From NCBI GenBank assembly GCA_031271815.1, contig JAISVA010000039.1, forward strand, positions 1 to 63,810: a DNA stretch of 63,810 nucleotides. The letters run 5' to 3'. Positions 10,201-19,250 of this stretch are shown in pieces. The notes under the pieces are model-generated. The model made no database searches. It was not told where the DNA came from and was given only the letters and a program-made list of their open reading frames with translations. Within the stretch, counting starts at the first letter, position 1. Each line of letters begins with the position of its first letter. Origin of the DNA: Prevotellaceae bacterium. GTDB taxonomy: Bacteria; Bacteroidota; Bacteroidia; Bacteroidales; Paludibacteraceae. A program made the position numbers and the translations under genes.

Positions 10201-12087
10201 ATGAACGGTTTGCCCGAGTATTTTTATTTCTACCCGGTCTGTTTCCATCCGCCGGCTCAAGCGTATCAGGGCGTTGTATCCCTGCGGGCTGATGTCGCCT
10301 GTGAAGTGAATCACCGGGTTAACGGCAGTTGTACCGTCTTTTTGGAAAATCAGCTTGCTGTTTCCTGCGGCCAGTTTATCCGACAGTTGGACGAATAGGC
10401 TCTCATCGCCGGGCAGCAGGTTCCATTCGAATGTTTCGCCGGCTTCAACATTGATTGTTATGTCACTGTGAATGTTTGCCGGCGAAAGCATTAAAAACAG
10501 CTCCTCCAACGAAGTGAAATTCTTCAGGTCCTGCTTATGCCTGTTCAATGAAAAGGTTCCAGACAGGATCCATTTATTTTCGGGACTTATATTCACCGGA
10601 ACAATTATGCTGTCCTGTTGGAAATCGTTGTAAGCGGTCAGCTTTACATTGTACGTGCCGCCGGAAGCGAATATATGCAGCGGATTCTTTTCGCTGCTTG
10701 TGGTTCCGTCGCCAAAATCCCACGTAAAGCCGGTTGCCGTTTCTGTCGAAAGGTTGATAAAGGCAACCCTGTTCAGGAACATATTGGAGTAAAAATTGGC
10801 AGTAACGCGGTTGTCGATTACCCCGGTAACACCCAATGCGCCCTGATGAGCGGTTGAATTGATGGTGTCGCCGGGAGTTCCCATTACCACGTTAGTAATC
10901 CTGACCGGATAGGTGTTTTCCGCAGACCATGTTATGGGCAATATCAGGGGAATGTTCATCAAGACGCCGTTGGAGCCCGAAAAATCAGCTTGCGGATCAC
11001 TTTGGATAGAATAATGGTAAGTACTGTCTCCCAATGCCGCTGCCACTATCGTATGTCCGTTTTTTCTTGCTGAAAGCACTGCATTTTCATAATCTACCGT
11101 TACATCTCCCGGAAAAGTAATGTCAAACTCAACGGAATGGACACTGATATTATGATTCAGCAGATAAACCGGGAAAAGAATGTTTTGACCGTTATCGCCG
11201 TATTGGGTTAAGGCAATCAGCCCGTGTTCAACATCCGCCGGAATGCCCGGTTCGGCTGGATTACCGGGATCGTAATTATAAACGGCAGTTAATGTTTTAT
11301 TGCTGCTTCCCTTCGTGTAATAAAAACTCTGACCGGAAGAGATAACCTCTTCGCCGTCACGCCATTCGACAAATTTGAATCCGGTGTTGGCATAGGCATA
11401 CAAATACACGCTTTGTCCCTCTTCGTATTTTGTTCCGCTGGTAATATTAAAAGATCCGCCTGCTTTAGGTTGCGCTTCTACGAAAAGCGCCGACTTTGTT
11501 TTTATATCCGGCTGTTTCGGTTCTCCCGGACTGTTCGGGTCATAAGAAAAAACCGCGGTTAAATTCATATCCCTTTCCGGCATCTTATAGCTATACGACG
11601 ACGAAGTGGCGATTACACTGTCGCCTTCGTTCCACGACTGAAAGCGAAAGCCGGTGCTTGCGGATGCTGATATGCTTCTGCTGCTTCCGACAGCATATTG
11701 CCCGGCGCCCGAAACCGATCCCGCGCCTTTTGGCGAAGCCTGCAAATTCACCTGGTACAAAATATTCGGTTCGGCAGGGTTTGCGGGGTCATATTCGTAA
11801 ACGGCGGTTAAAACGCAGGCCTTTTCCGGCATAGTGAAGGTAAAATTCGCCGAAGTGGATATTACCGTATTCCCGTCATTCCACGATTTAAACTTGAAAT
11901 AATTGTATGAGGCTGAGGTTCGTATGTTGACGGTGGCGCCGGCGGAATACATACCTGTCCCTGTAACGCTTCCCGTTCCCGCAGGCAGCGTTTGCAAGGT
12001 CAATCCGTATTGAATGTCCTGCCCCAGCAGGCTGCCGCTGCCAAAAAGCAGCAACAGCATTAAATATATATATCGGTATTGTTTCAT
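7201..12087 (-). CDS. Multi-domain secreted protein with B-repeats, cohesin-like, PKD, CARDB, LRR, dockerin and T9SS-type C-terminus
   Basis: The protein has 1628 residues. It starts with a signal peptide ending near LLGQ. Three divergent InlB-type B-repeats (about 22-285, each with an F-x-SWN/EW-x-DG core) are followed by a cohesin-like domain (285-430) and a PKD domain (430-505, motif FTWDFGDGTTS). Two CARDB-like domains (830-1110), leucine-rich repeats of the LTGxLP kind (1110-1290) and a type I dockerin-like pair (1383-1450, GDANMDNSVNILDV and DTYKDNAITIQDL) come next. A second cohesin-like segment follows. The last 70 residues resemble a T9SS sorting domain and end in KLLLKK. It sits 12 bp after the BspA-like gene and 7 bp before the giant gene, implying one operon. 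A surface adhesin or scaffold role is inferred; no catalytic domain is visible. Confidence 0.85.
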   Translation of the reverse strand: MKQYRYIYLMLLLLFGSGSLLGQDIQYGLTLQTLPAGTGSVTGTGMYSAGATVNIRTSASYNYFKFKSWNDGNTVISTSANFTFTMPEKACVLTAVYEYDPANPAEPNILYQVNLQASPKGAGSVSGAGQYAVGSSRSISASASTGFRFQSWNEGDSVIATSSSYSYKMPERDMNLTAVFSYDPNSPGEPKQPDIKTKSALFVEAQPKAGGSFNITSGTKYEEGQSVYLYAYANTGFKFVEWRDGEEVISSGQSFYYTKGSSNKTLTAVYNYDPGNPAEPGIPADVEHGLIALTQYGDNGQNILFPVYLLNHNISVHSVEFDITFPGDVTVDYENAVLSARKNGHTIVAAALGDSTYHYSIQSDPQADFSGSNGVLMNIPLILPITWSAENTYPVRITNVVMGTPGDTINSTAHQGALGVTGVIDNRVTANFYSNMFLNRVAFINLSTETATGFTWDFGDGTTSSEKNPLHIFASGGTYNVKLTAYNDFQQDSIIVPVNISPENKWILSGTFSLNRHKQDLKNFTSLEELFLMLSPANIHSDITINVEAGETFEWNLLPGDESLFVQLSDKLAAGNSKLIFQKDGTTAVNPVIHFTGDISPQGYNALIRLSRRMETDRVEIKILGQTVHLQQIFAYLPQRICSGTKSEPVDFTKISEAFTCDWSLAATPASISGYTVYGSGVIPEMNLLNTSAKTDSLIYRVSIMYTPPASSPVELYSWEYRIVVLPALQGELNLLSPAEGQILNSSTVSLSWNAITNAVYDLYLYEEYDDEPAVPAVSQVRGTSYQSSALFRYGAAYRCKVVAYNECSRIESETVSFTVRTLPNLHVTSIDFPEDLKAGSEIEVVYRIKNDGRGATLDGEYWNNRVGIVQDMRNPAFIYWLAEKGNKSALAAGDSYLDTINVTLPERMTGKAYLVVTCNMGNILSIDWSPVRDTVPVPYTPGTNQIPYPYLKSQTAINNNRMPEEGETNTVTDNFFYSEVGISIQKLPDLKVLSIEIPDSAVEMSSFTVKAVIGNTGEAALGKKQWTDGIYSSRSSVFNPATAILAAVSNASYDNLEPGESYQAAFQVTAPVDSFAGHYYFVTADINDDVYESDNGNNRLAGDSILILPCMMDEGDYRLLKSVFDGFGGVQWKNKWNTSAPRIGNYWYGVTFENGRVTAISLPGNLLTGELTDDFLRFPYLTALNLNDNKLTGSLSDLLAGEPLSVNLTALYLGKNQLTGTVPAAVSKLTGLTDLDLSYNRLSGVEQALPETVTGLNLQYQTLDKDSVVLSARTVLNIPSIALYNHTERNFDSYPSYSLYDNANRRVFGYIPESTGLYKWDITPVNERKFEWKFDSGIEFTLVQETGSAKGSSRALKIVFAAGDANMDNSVNILDVQHTLNYIFREHVSAFNFAAADTYKDNAITIQDLVKTIQLALNDDGEPSLRSGIETNNTLFIENGQLVLFTEEAVAAVDIRFEGVKEKDFSSLLDDKKFQFVFNDSETGTRLILISFSRDVILPGRTVIAAINSGNAELAGATASDIDARPVSIRISSISTGIVHPESGDFRVFTENDLIYCELPQKADQLIATLYNLQGMVAGKIQLTNVAAGKQPLIFNVGNYPNSYILNLVIESEGQSISKNSKLLLKK

Positions 12088-12099
12088 CTGGGTAATCTT

Positions 12100-15000
12100 T
12101 TAAAACACAATTGTTTTGAATAGCTTACCATCTACTTTTACCATATAAACTCCCTGAGCGGCAGGAATTGCGATAGCGCCGGCTACGGTTTCCGTTACGG
12201 CAATCTTTACGCCGCTAACCGTGTAAACCGTTACGGATTTTCCGGCTGCATCTGTTTCGATTATGATATTTTTTTCCGAAACGAACACCTTTGTTTCCGG
12301 TTGGCCGGTTGCATTTATGCCGGTAGTTCCTCCTCCGTTTTGGGCAATACGCAATTCAAAACGGTCGTTAAATGTGCCGGATTCCGGGATAAAGGAATAA
12401 TCCGCAGCCTGCAAGTCGGTTGAAATATTCAGGTATTTATCCCAAAGAATAACGGAATACGCACCCACATCGCTTTTCAGTGAAATGGTAAGCAGGTCGG
12501 CAGAACCGGCATAAAATCCCAACGGCACAATTCCATCATCCAACCGGCGCTCATTGATAGCATACGGGGTAGCTTGCGCATCCAGCGAATAGAGTTGAGG
12601 CACCTGAAGTTCCGTACTCATAAACTTGGAAGCGTCGCAGCTTAGCTCATATCCCAATTGGGCGTCGGGATTGATTACCACGCGGGCTTTATCTCCATAT
12701 CCGGCATCATTGAGTTCAAGGTTGATTAATGTTCTATCATTGGAAACCGATCTTAACGCCGAACGCAACGTGATTTCCGTAGTAGTCTGCCTTCCTGCGG
12801 CAAGAAATGTGATGGAAGATAAATCGGCAGGCTTCTGTACAAAAAACGCCTGGTAAGGTCGCAGCAGGAAAGCATCGTCTGCCGGCGATATGGCTTCATA
12901 CCTTCCGTTATAATCATTCCAATAAGTAATGGGAGCAGTAAAATCAAGGAATTGCACATCAAAATAGCTCGGCGAAGGATTGCCCACTAAATTCCAGTGG
13001 CTGTTTGCGGCATTTTCGGCAGTATATTCATACAGGGTAAATGTCTGGTCAGCCGGTTGAAATAATTTATTTTTCGATGCGTCTGTTGCCGGCAATACCA
13101 AATGGTTAACGTCTTTATTACACTGGAAAATATAACCCTCTCCTGCGCGTAAGGTATCGCTTTCCGTCATATTTTTCCAACTGCTTCCGGCATCTTGCGC
13201 AGCCCGCGTTTGCCCGTCGTAACGGCGGAAAACAAAATAAGCATCCGCATCAATCGTGATATCGGATATGGCGACATCAAACGGAAAGGAAAGATAATAC
13301 CAGCGATTGCCCCAGAGATACATATCAACTTTTACTTGCTGTGCAGTCATATTACTGCATTCGCTGATGAATTTGGAAAAATACGTGTAATAGTCACTAT
13401 AATAATAAGTTTCATTTAAAACATATCTTAGTTGCGATCTCAACGTGAAGTCGTTGGTATTGAAAGGCGTGTTTCCTCTAACAGTCAAATTACCATTCTT
13501 AGTAATATCCACAGAAGGCAATCCCAACGGACGCGCGCTGTTGTTTAATGTCAGCGAACCGTTAACGACGATACGGTCTATTTCCTGATCGTATGGATTG
13601 ATGACGGGGAACAGTTTCCAATTGTTTGCTAATTTATAGTCCGATAGTGCCCACGAAGGGACTAATAGTTCACAAGTTGCTTTATTAATATTAGGAAACT
13701 CATCATAATTCAGTACCGGAGGTGTTGCCTGCAAACAGATAACTTGCTGTAAACCGGTGCAATAATTAAAAGCATACGCATTAAAACTAATTAATCCTGC
13801 CGGTAAAGTAATGCTGGTTAATTTATTACAATTATAAAATGCTTCATAACCAAAAGTAGTTAATTTAGAAGGTAATATGACGCCGGTTAATGACGTACAG
13901 TTATAAAAAGTATAATTATTAATAACAGTAAGATTATCCGGCAGAGAAATCCGCTTCAAGGCAGAGCATCCATAAAATGCGTTTGAACCAATAGATGTTA
14001 CACTCTGAGGAATATCTAATTCGGAAACAGAAGAACAACCTTCAAAAGCACAACTTCCTATTTCCAGCAAGCCATCCGGGAAATTAACCGCTTTCAGATT
14101 AACACAATAGGCAAAGGCATAATTACTGCGTATGTATTTCAATGATGCTGGTAAATCCAAGGCCAGCATATTATAACAGTAACAAAAGGCATAATTCCCT
14201 ATCTCTTCTACCGAAGCCGGAAAAACGGGAGTTTCCAACGCCTTACAATTATAAAAGCTATAAGGGTTTATCCGTTTTAAGTCAGCAGGTAGTTTCACAT
14301 TCAATAATCCCGGACGATCACGGAATAATTCATCAATCAGTTCGGTATTGGTAAGCGCGGAAATATCAACCGAAATCAGTGATTTCATATCATTTTTGAT
14401 GACATTAAAGTCCGCCGAATTCAATGTGCCGCTTAGGTTCAAAACATTAATTTCTTTCAAGTAGCTGAATTGTTGCAATGCTCTTTCTCCCAGCGTACCC
14501 GGAGTGGTAATATTCAAGGTCAGCGTATTCGGCTCTTCTCCTGCAATAAGGATTTTGTCCTTCCAGAAAGCGGCTGCCTGATAGGCGAGAATAGCAGTTT
14601 CAGGGACATAAACGATAGCCATATTACCCAGTGAATTGCTATTATCTACTGTTGGAGGCGTTTCGGCTAAAATTTTGCACGATCTTAACCGGTTGCACTC
14701 TTGAAAAGCCCCATATCGGATTTTATTTATTGTTGAAGGAAGCTCAATTTGTTCTTCCAATTGGTGGCAATTGTAAAAGGATTGATAACCGATTGTCTGT
14801 AAACCTTCGGAAAACCGGACAGTTGTTAAGCCGGTACAGTTATAAAACGCATAATCTCCAATGGTTTGCAAATCTCCGTCAAATTGGAGACTTGTTAAAC
14901 CGGTGCATCCATAGAACGCATAGTTGCCAAGGGTTTGTAAGGAAGCCGGAAACAGAAGCGTCTTGAGTGAAGTACAATAGGAGAAAGATTGATATCCGAC

Positions 15001-15582
15001 TACCTTCAGACCTTCGGAAAATTGAACATTCGCCAAACCGGCACATCTGTCGAACGCATAATCTCCAATGGTTTGCAGGGAAGCCGGAAAAAGAAGCGCG
15101 CTGAGTGAAGTACAATTGCGGAAAGCATAATTATTAGCTATCGTCTTCAAGCTATCGGGAAAAACGACATTCGAAAGCGAAGTACAACCGTCGAAAGAAC
15201 TGCCTCCTATAGTTGTAACGGTAGAGGGTAAGATAATTGTTTTTAATTTGGTATTTCCACTGAAAGCGCTGCCCGGTATGGAGTTGTTTGGCGTCGAATT
15301 GCTGTTCACAGTTACCACTTCCGAGAGATCCAGGTACTGAAGATTGGGCATAGCGCGTAAAACGCCAAAGTCATAACTGCTGCTTGAACCATCCAGAAAA
15401 CCGGTCACCTTAAGCGTGGTGATCGTGTCTTTTTGCTCCTGGGTGAGAATAGACGAGAGCGTTCTTACTGTTGGCACATTAACTGTGTTGGCATAAGCTC
15501 CGTTTCCCTGTATGCCCGCACTGATTATTCCGAAAGCCAGGCAAGCTATTTTTAATAATGATAAAAAAGAATTTGTTTTCAT
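12100..15582 (-). CDS. BspA-type leucine-rich-repeat surface protein with T9SS-type C-terminus
   Basis: This is the first gene of the three-gene operon. I chose the ATG at 15582 because it opens a good signal peptide (MKTNSFLSLLKIACLAFG); a TTG at 15609 gives 9 extra residues but no better start. The protein has about 1160 residues. Residues 85-320 and 400-640 carry many BspA-type LRR_5 repeats of about 23 residues, with IGxYAFYxCTxL cores. A non-repeat beta-rich region follows, then a C-terminal sorting-like domain ending GVYMVKVDGKLFKTIVF. BspA-like proteins of oral and gut Bacteroidales bind fibronectin or host cells; that role is only inferred here. The region upstream to 15987 is very AT-rich, and I found no clear promoter box for this gene. 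Confidence 0.88.
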   Translation of the reverse strand: MKTNSFLSLLKIACLAFGIISAGIQGNGAYANTVNVPTVRTLSSILTQEQKDTITTLKVTGFLDGSSSSYDFGVLRAMPNLQYLDLSEVVTVNSNSTPNNSIPGSAFSGNTKLKTIILPSTVTTIGGSSFDGCTSLSNVVFPDSLKTIANNYAFRNCTSLSALLFPASLQTIGDYAFDRCAGLANVQFSEGLKVVGYQSFSYCTSLKTLLFPASLQTLGNYAFYGCTGLTSLQFDGDLQTIGDYAFYNCTGLTTVRFSEGLQTIGYQSFYNCHQLEEQIELPSTINKIRYGAFQECNRLRSCKILAETPPTVDNSNSLGNMAIVYVPETAILAYQAAAFWKDKILIAGEEPNTLTLNITTPGTLGERALQQFSYLKEINVLNLSGTLNSADFNVIKNDMKSLISVDISALTNTELIDELFRDRPGLLNVKLPADLKRINPYSFYNCKALETPVFPASVEEIGNYAFCYCYNMLALDLPASLKYIRSNYAFAYCVNLKAVNFPDGLLEIGSCAFEGCSSVSELDIPQSVTSIGSNAFYGCSALKRISLPDNLTVINNYTFYNCTSLTGVILPSKLTTFGYEAFYNCNKLTSITLPAGLISFNAYAFNYCTGLQQVICLQATPPVLNYDEFPNINKATCELLVPSWALSDYKLANNWKLFPVINPYDQEIDRIVVNGSLTLNNSARPLGLPSVDITKNGNLTVRGNTPFNTNDFTLRSQLRYVLNETYYYSDYYTYFSKFISECSNMTAQQVKVDMYLWGNRWYYLSFPFDVAISDITIDADAYFVFRRYDGQTRAAQDAGSSWKNMTESDTLRAGEGYIFQCNKDVNHLVLPATDASKNKLFQPADQTFTLYEYTAENAANSHWNLVGNPSPSYFDVQFLDFTAPITYWNDYNGRYEAISPADDAFLLRPYQAFFVQKPADLSSITFLAAGRQTTTEITLRSALRSVSNDRTLINLELNDAGYGDKARVVINPDAQLGYELSCDASKFMSTELQVPQLYSLDAQATPYAINERRLDDGIVPLGFYAGSADLLTISLKSDVGAYSVILWDKYLNISTDLQAADYSFIPESGTFNDRFELRIAQNGGGTTGINATGQPETKVFVSEKNIIIETDAAGKSVTVYTVSGVKIAVTETVAGAIAIPAAQGVYMVKVDGKLFKTIVF

Positions 15583-15609
15583 ATTCTGATCTGTTTTATA
15601 AATTTTCAA

Positions 15610-15958
15610 TGTGATTTTCCGAAAAAGTATTTTATATTATTTTTTTAAATAAAAAAATTATACTAATTTTCTTTAAAAATTCAGCAAAATAAATTTATTT
15701 TTTTCAAAAAAACAAATTTCCAACTAAATTTATTGATTTATTTATAAAGTTACCATATTCAAATAAAAATAAATAATATACACATATTAAATTTAAAATA
15801 AATTTATATTAAAAATTTTGTTTAATTAAATAAGGAGGGCGAGTTTAGGAAAGCATAAATCCAGCCGCAACCCCGGAAACATACGGAGATACCTGCAATC
15901 AGCATCCATTGTTAATAAGTTTTTTGCCTTAAAGTTCACAAGTACAGACTATTTGTGT
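15610..15958. other. AT-rich intergenic spacer between divergent genes
   Basis: This spacer separates the minus-strand surface-protein operon from the plus-strand TPR gene. It is extremely AT-rich up to about 15830 and has no credible reading frame or RNA gene. It presumably holds the operon promoter, which I could not place. Confidence 0.5.
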
Positions 15959-15966
15959 TATCTTTG
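15959..15966 (+). promoter_or_regulatory. -7 box of TPR gene
   Basis: TATCTTTG matches the Bacteroidota -7 consensus TAnnTTTG and lies 21 bp before the chosen ATG at 15988. No convincing -33 TTTG is at the normal spacing. Confidence 0.5.
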
Positions 15967-15987
15967 TATAAATTTATACTTCTACGA

Positions 15988-17379
15988 ATGAACAAAAATG
16001 ATCATATCTTTCCGGGCGATCATATCAAGGAAATGGTGCGGCGCTACGAACAGTCGGTCAGGGAAAACCGCAATGATTACTTTGATGTAGATGATTTAGA
16101 GGAGATTATCGACCATTACGCCCTCAAACGAAAGTTTAAAAACGCATTGGGAGCAATTGCGTTTGGCCTGAAACTGCACCCCAATAATATTGATTTGCAA
16201 ATCCGGCAAGCCGCCATATTCATGGAAAACGGCGAAAACACAAAAGCCATATGGCTGATTGACAGTCTGCTTCTGATTGAACCCGAAAATATTGACCTGC
16301 TTTTCCTGAAAGGAAACGGATTCCTTTTACAGGAAAAAGAGGAAGACGCCAAAGAATTATTTGAAAAGGTTGGCGAAGACGAAAACAGCAATCCCGATAT
16401 TTACCTGGACATTGCTTACGTTTACATGGAAAGAATGGATTTTGAAACGGCTACCGGCTTTTTGGAAAAAGGCCTCGAACGCATGCCTGACCATACGGAG
16501 ATCCGGTTTGAACTGGCATTCTGCTACGAACAAACGGGCAGGCGGCAGGAAGCAATCCGGGTTTACAACAGCGTGCTGGACGAAAATCCCTATTCCAACG
16601 AGGCCTGGTTTAATATGGGTCAACTGCTTTTCCTGGAAGAGGAGTACGAAAAAGCGGCTGAAGCATACGACTTCGCCCACGTAATCGGAACCAACGACCA
16701 TGATGCACTGCTGCAAAAGGCGCATGCGCTGTTTCAGTGCGACAGGTATCAAAAAGCGCTGGAAGCATACCTCGAATATGCCGAACTGATTGCCTACAAC
16801 ACCTTTTCATACGTCTTTATCGGGGAGTGCTACGAAAAAATGGAAGATTTCGACACTGCCAAAAAAATGTACTGGAAAGCCCTGATTGAAGATCCTAAAA
16901 ATCCCGATGCGTGGACGGGGCTTTGTATTTGCAGTATGGAGCAGGAGCAGTTTGAGGAAAGTCTGACCTACATCCGCGAAGCGCTGAAAATTGACGACAG
17001 TGTGAGCGAATACTGGATTTATATGGCTGAAGCGTATGTCAACCTGAACGATAACGAAGAGGCGCTCAGCTGTTACCTGCATGCACTGACGATCAATCCC
17101 GAACAGCCGGATACGTTCGTAGCCATCGGTAATCTCTACCTGGATGCGGAAAATTATACAAAAGCACTTCAATATTATGAAAAAGCCGACTTGCTGAACG
17201 AAGACAAAGACGCCGAAGGTCTTCCGCTCCTGTTTGCAATTACCTATTTCAAAATGGGCGAAAAAGAGAAAGCTCACTGTTTTTTTGCGGATGCAATATC
17301 GAAAGACGAAAAAACGAGAGAGCTGTTTTTTGAATTTTGCCCGGAAGCAAAAGAAGATCCGAATTTTTATGAATTATAA
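15988..17379 (+). CDS. TPR repeat protein
   Basis: The ATG at 15988 follows the promoter box; a longer frame from 15955 would start upstream of or inside that box, so it is rejected. The product of 463 residues has no signal peptide and is built almost entirely of tetratricopeptide repeats (for example NPYSNEAWFNMGQLLFLEEE, and ALTINPEQPDTFVAIGNLYL). It is acidic and probably cytoplasmic, acting as a protein-interaction scaffold. A TPR gene next to aroE recurs in Bacteroidales to my knowledge. Its stop overlaps the start of the following lipoprotein gene by 11 bp, which suggests translational coupling. Its specific partner is unknown. Confidence 0.88.
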   Translation: MNKNDHIFPGDHIKEMVRRYEQSVRENRNDYFDVDDLEEIIDHYALKRKFKNALGAIAFGLKLHPNNIDLQIRQAAIFMENGENTKAIWLIDSLLLIEPENIDLLFLKGNGFLLQEKEEDAKELFEKVGEDENSNPDIYLDIAYVYMERMDFETATGFLEKGLERMPDHTEIRFELAFCYEQTGRRQEAIRVYNSVLDENPYSNEAWFNMGQLLFLEEEYEKAAEAYDFAHVIGTNDHDALLQKAHALFQCDRYQKALEAYLEYAELIAYNTFSYVFIGECYEKMEDFDTAKKMYWKALIEDPKNPDAWTGLCICSMEQEQFEESLTYIREALKIDDSVSEYWIYMAEAYVNLNDNEEALSCYLHALTINPEQPDTFVAIGNLYLDAENYTKALQYYEKADLLNEDKDAEGLPLLFAITYFKMGEKEKAHCFFADAISKDEKTRELFFEFCPEAKEDPNFYEL

Positions 17380-18121
17380 GTTACCAGAAATCAGCGCGAT
17401 TACCGTATTGCTGCTCTCAATCCTTCTCCTGAACGGATGCGAGGTGGGACATCGTAATTACCGGTATATAGTTTCAAATGAGATTAGCGACAGCCTTTTA
17501 CTGACCTGTTTACTGAATGGCGAAACGGAAACTCAACAGATATGGATGAAGCCGGGTAGCGATACATTAATCTACGAGCGCAATGGCGTAGCAGGCGATG
17601 ATATTTGGAACATTGAAACAAGTCCCACGATGTTCGCCATCCACACTCTAACGGCAACGGCAAAAAACGGCAATACAACCCGTATGACGGATGAACTTTC
17701 ACAACGCATTTTCTGGTCGCCGCAACCCGAAGACCGGAACGGCACGGGCGTTTACACGCTGCAAATCAGGGACAGCTTATTCAAACTGGAAAAACAACCG
17801 AATTTTTACCTGGTTCACAACGCAATGGATACGACGATTTTCGTTATAAGCGAATGGCACGAGAAAGATCGAAGCCGGGATACGATCGCCTGCGGAGAGA
17901 CAGCAGAGATCGGCTGCGCAGAGGTATTCGTTTATGATGAAACATGGCAGGGAACCGATAAATACATCGAAAAAAAACTGTCCGGAATCAGGTCTTTGAC
18001 TGTAACATATAAAAGGATTTCAAAAAGCATTGATTTGAAGAAACCGCATTTGTATAAATGGAATACTTCCGAACCGGGAAAAAGCACGCTAAGCGCTGAT
18101 TCGACTATTTTTTTTAACTAA
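17369..18121 (+). CDS. Lipoprotein of unknown function
   Basis: The frame is open from 17234, but the ATG at 17369 gives a typical lipoprotein signal (hydrophobic stretch then LLNGC lipobox), so this start is chosen. The mature protein is about 225 residues, beta-rich, and resembles no family I recognise. It overlaps the TPR gene by 11 bp and ends 12 bp before aroE, so TPR-lipoprotein-aroE form a probable operon. Location in a membrane leaflet follows from the lipobox; function is not inferable. Confidence 0.8.
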   Translation: MNYKLPEISAITVLLLSILLLNGCEVGHRNYRYIVSNEISDSLLLTCLLNGETETQQIWMKPGSDTLIYERNGVAGDDIWNIETSPTMFAIHTLTATAKNGNTTRMTDELSQRIFWSPQPEDRNGTGVYTLQIRDSLFKLEKQPNFYLVHNAMDTTIFVISEWHEKDRSRDTIACGETAEIGCAEVFVYDETWQGTDKYIEKKLSGIRSLTVTYKRISKSIDLKKPHLYKWNTSEPGKSTLSADSTIFFN

Positions 18122-18133
18122 AAACTACACGAT

Positions 18134-18874
18134 ATGGAAACTTATGGTTTGATTGGAAAAACATTGGAATACTCCTTTTCCAAAAGATATTTTACGGAAA
18201 AATTTGAAACCGAAGGAATTACGGCAAGATACGAATTGTTTGAACTGCCGGATATTTCCCATTTTCCGCTGCTGGTTGCCAACAACCGTTTTTCGGGACT
18301 GAACGTTACCGTTCCGTACAAGGAGAAGGTGATTCCTTTTCTTGACGAACTGGATCCGGTGGCGCAGAAAATCGGCGCAGTCAATACCATCCGGTTCATA
18401 TATTCGGATGTACGCACCATTTTAAAAGGATACAACACGGACATGATCGGGTTTACCAACTCATTCGCGCCGCTATTGCAACCTCAGCATCAACGCGCTT
18501 TGATACTCGGTACCGGCGGCGCGTCCAAAGCAATAGCCTATGCGCTGAAAACGCTGAATATCGACTACCGGTTTGTCTCCCGCGAACCATCCGTCGAGGC
18601 TTACTCGTACAGGCAACTCACAAAGGAGATTATGGAAGCGTACAAAATCATCATCAACTGCACGCCGGTCGGCACTTTCCCGAACGTGGACGTTGCACCT
18701 GGAATCCCGTACCAGTATCTTACTCCCGAACATCTATTGTATGACCTGGTCTATAACCCTGACAAAACGCTTTTCCTGCGATTGGGCGAGGAACACGGAG
18801 CCACTACGAAATCCGGGCTGGATATGCTTTACGGGCAGGCAATCGCAGCCTGGGTGATTTGGAATCAGAAATAA
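18134..18874 (+). CDS. aroE: Shikimate dehydrogenase
   Basis: The protein of 246 residues reduces 3-dehydroshikimate to shikimate with NADPH in the chorismate pathway. The substrate-binding N-terminal domain carries the NVTVPYK motif with the catalytic lysine, followed by the GYNTD motif holding the conserved aspartate. The nucleotide-binding loop is LGTGGASKA, and the C-terminal KSGLDMLYGQA motif is typical. It is slightly shorter than E. coli AroE (272 residues), as is usual in this phylum. A strong terminator sits about 270 bp downstream. Confidence 0.95.
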   Translation: METYGLIGKTLEYSFSKRYFTEKFETEGITARYELFELPDISHFPLLVANNRFSGLNVTVPYKEKVIPFLDELDPVAQKIGAVNTIRFIYSDVRTILKGYNTDMIGFTNSFAPLLQPQHQRALILGTGGASKAIAYALKTLNIDYRFVSREPSVEAYSYRQLTKEIMEAYKIIINCTPVGTFPNVDVAPGIPYQYLTPEHLLYDLVYNPDKTLFLRLGEEHGATTKSGLDMLYGQAIAAWVIWNQK

Positions 18875-19010
18875 AACATCCATTGTTTGCTTCGTGCAGC
18901 GGCGGTCACAGAAATCAAAATTTGATTCGGAACAGGAAATGGCTGCATATTATTCCGGATGGATTGAAAATTTTAATGTTTATCGGCAATATTACATCCT
19001 GACGAGAAAA

Positions 19011-19084
19011 AGTAAACGCTAAGGCACGAAGTACACAAAGAAAATGAAAAACAACTTCATGTCCTTTGTGCCTTTGTGTTTACT
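19011..19084. repeat. Imperfect long inverted repeat (IR family 1 relative)
   Basis: The left arm (19011-19040, AAACGCTAAGGCACGAAG core) is an imperfect inverted match to the right arm (about 19055-19084, CTTTGTGCCTTTGTGTTTAC core). It resembles the other periodic hairpin elements at 34.9, 58.8, 60.3 and 63.5 kb in layout, though not in end sequence. The rest of the gap 18875-19145 shows no gene. Confidence 0.6.
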
Positions 19085-19145
19085 AAATAATCCATTTAAC
19101 TTTAGCATAAAATTTCCATTCACTAAATTAACATAAGTTCGAACT

Positions 19146-19190
19146 AAAAAAATCAGGGATATTCATTTTCCGAATATCCCTGATTTTTTT
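19146..19190. terminator. Bidirectional rho-independent terminator
   Basis: A perfect 13-bp stem (AATCAGGGATATT at 19151-19163 with its complement at 19173-19185) encloses a 9-nt loop. It is flanked by A-run and T-run on both sides, so it can stop transcription from aroE on the plus strand and from the lipoprotein gene on the minus strand. Confidence 0.9.
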
Positions 19191-19250
19191 CTGCATTTTC
19201 CGAATGCCCTGCACATTACCGGGCGATTGAATCGGCCCGGCAGGTACGGA

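Noticed and set aside
7402-12962. Many plus-strand open frames opposite the surface-protein operon.
   Set aside because: They are antisense shadows of long minus-strand genes and lack promoters, starts or domain signals.
17234-17368. Longer start for the lipoprotein gene.
   Set aside because: It would overlap the TPR gene by 146 bp and bury the lipoprotein signal.
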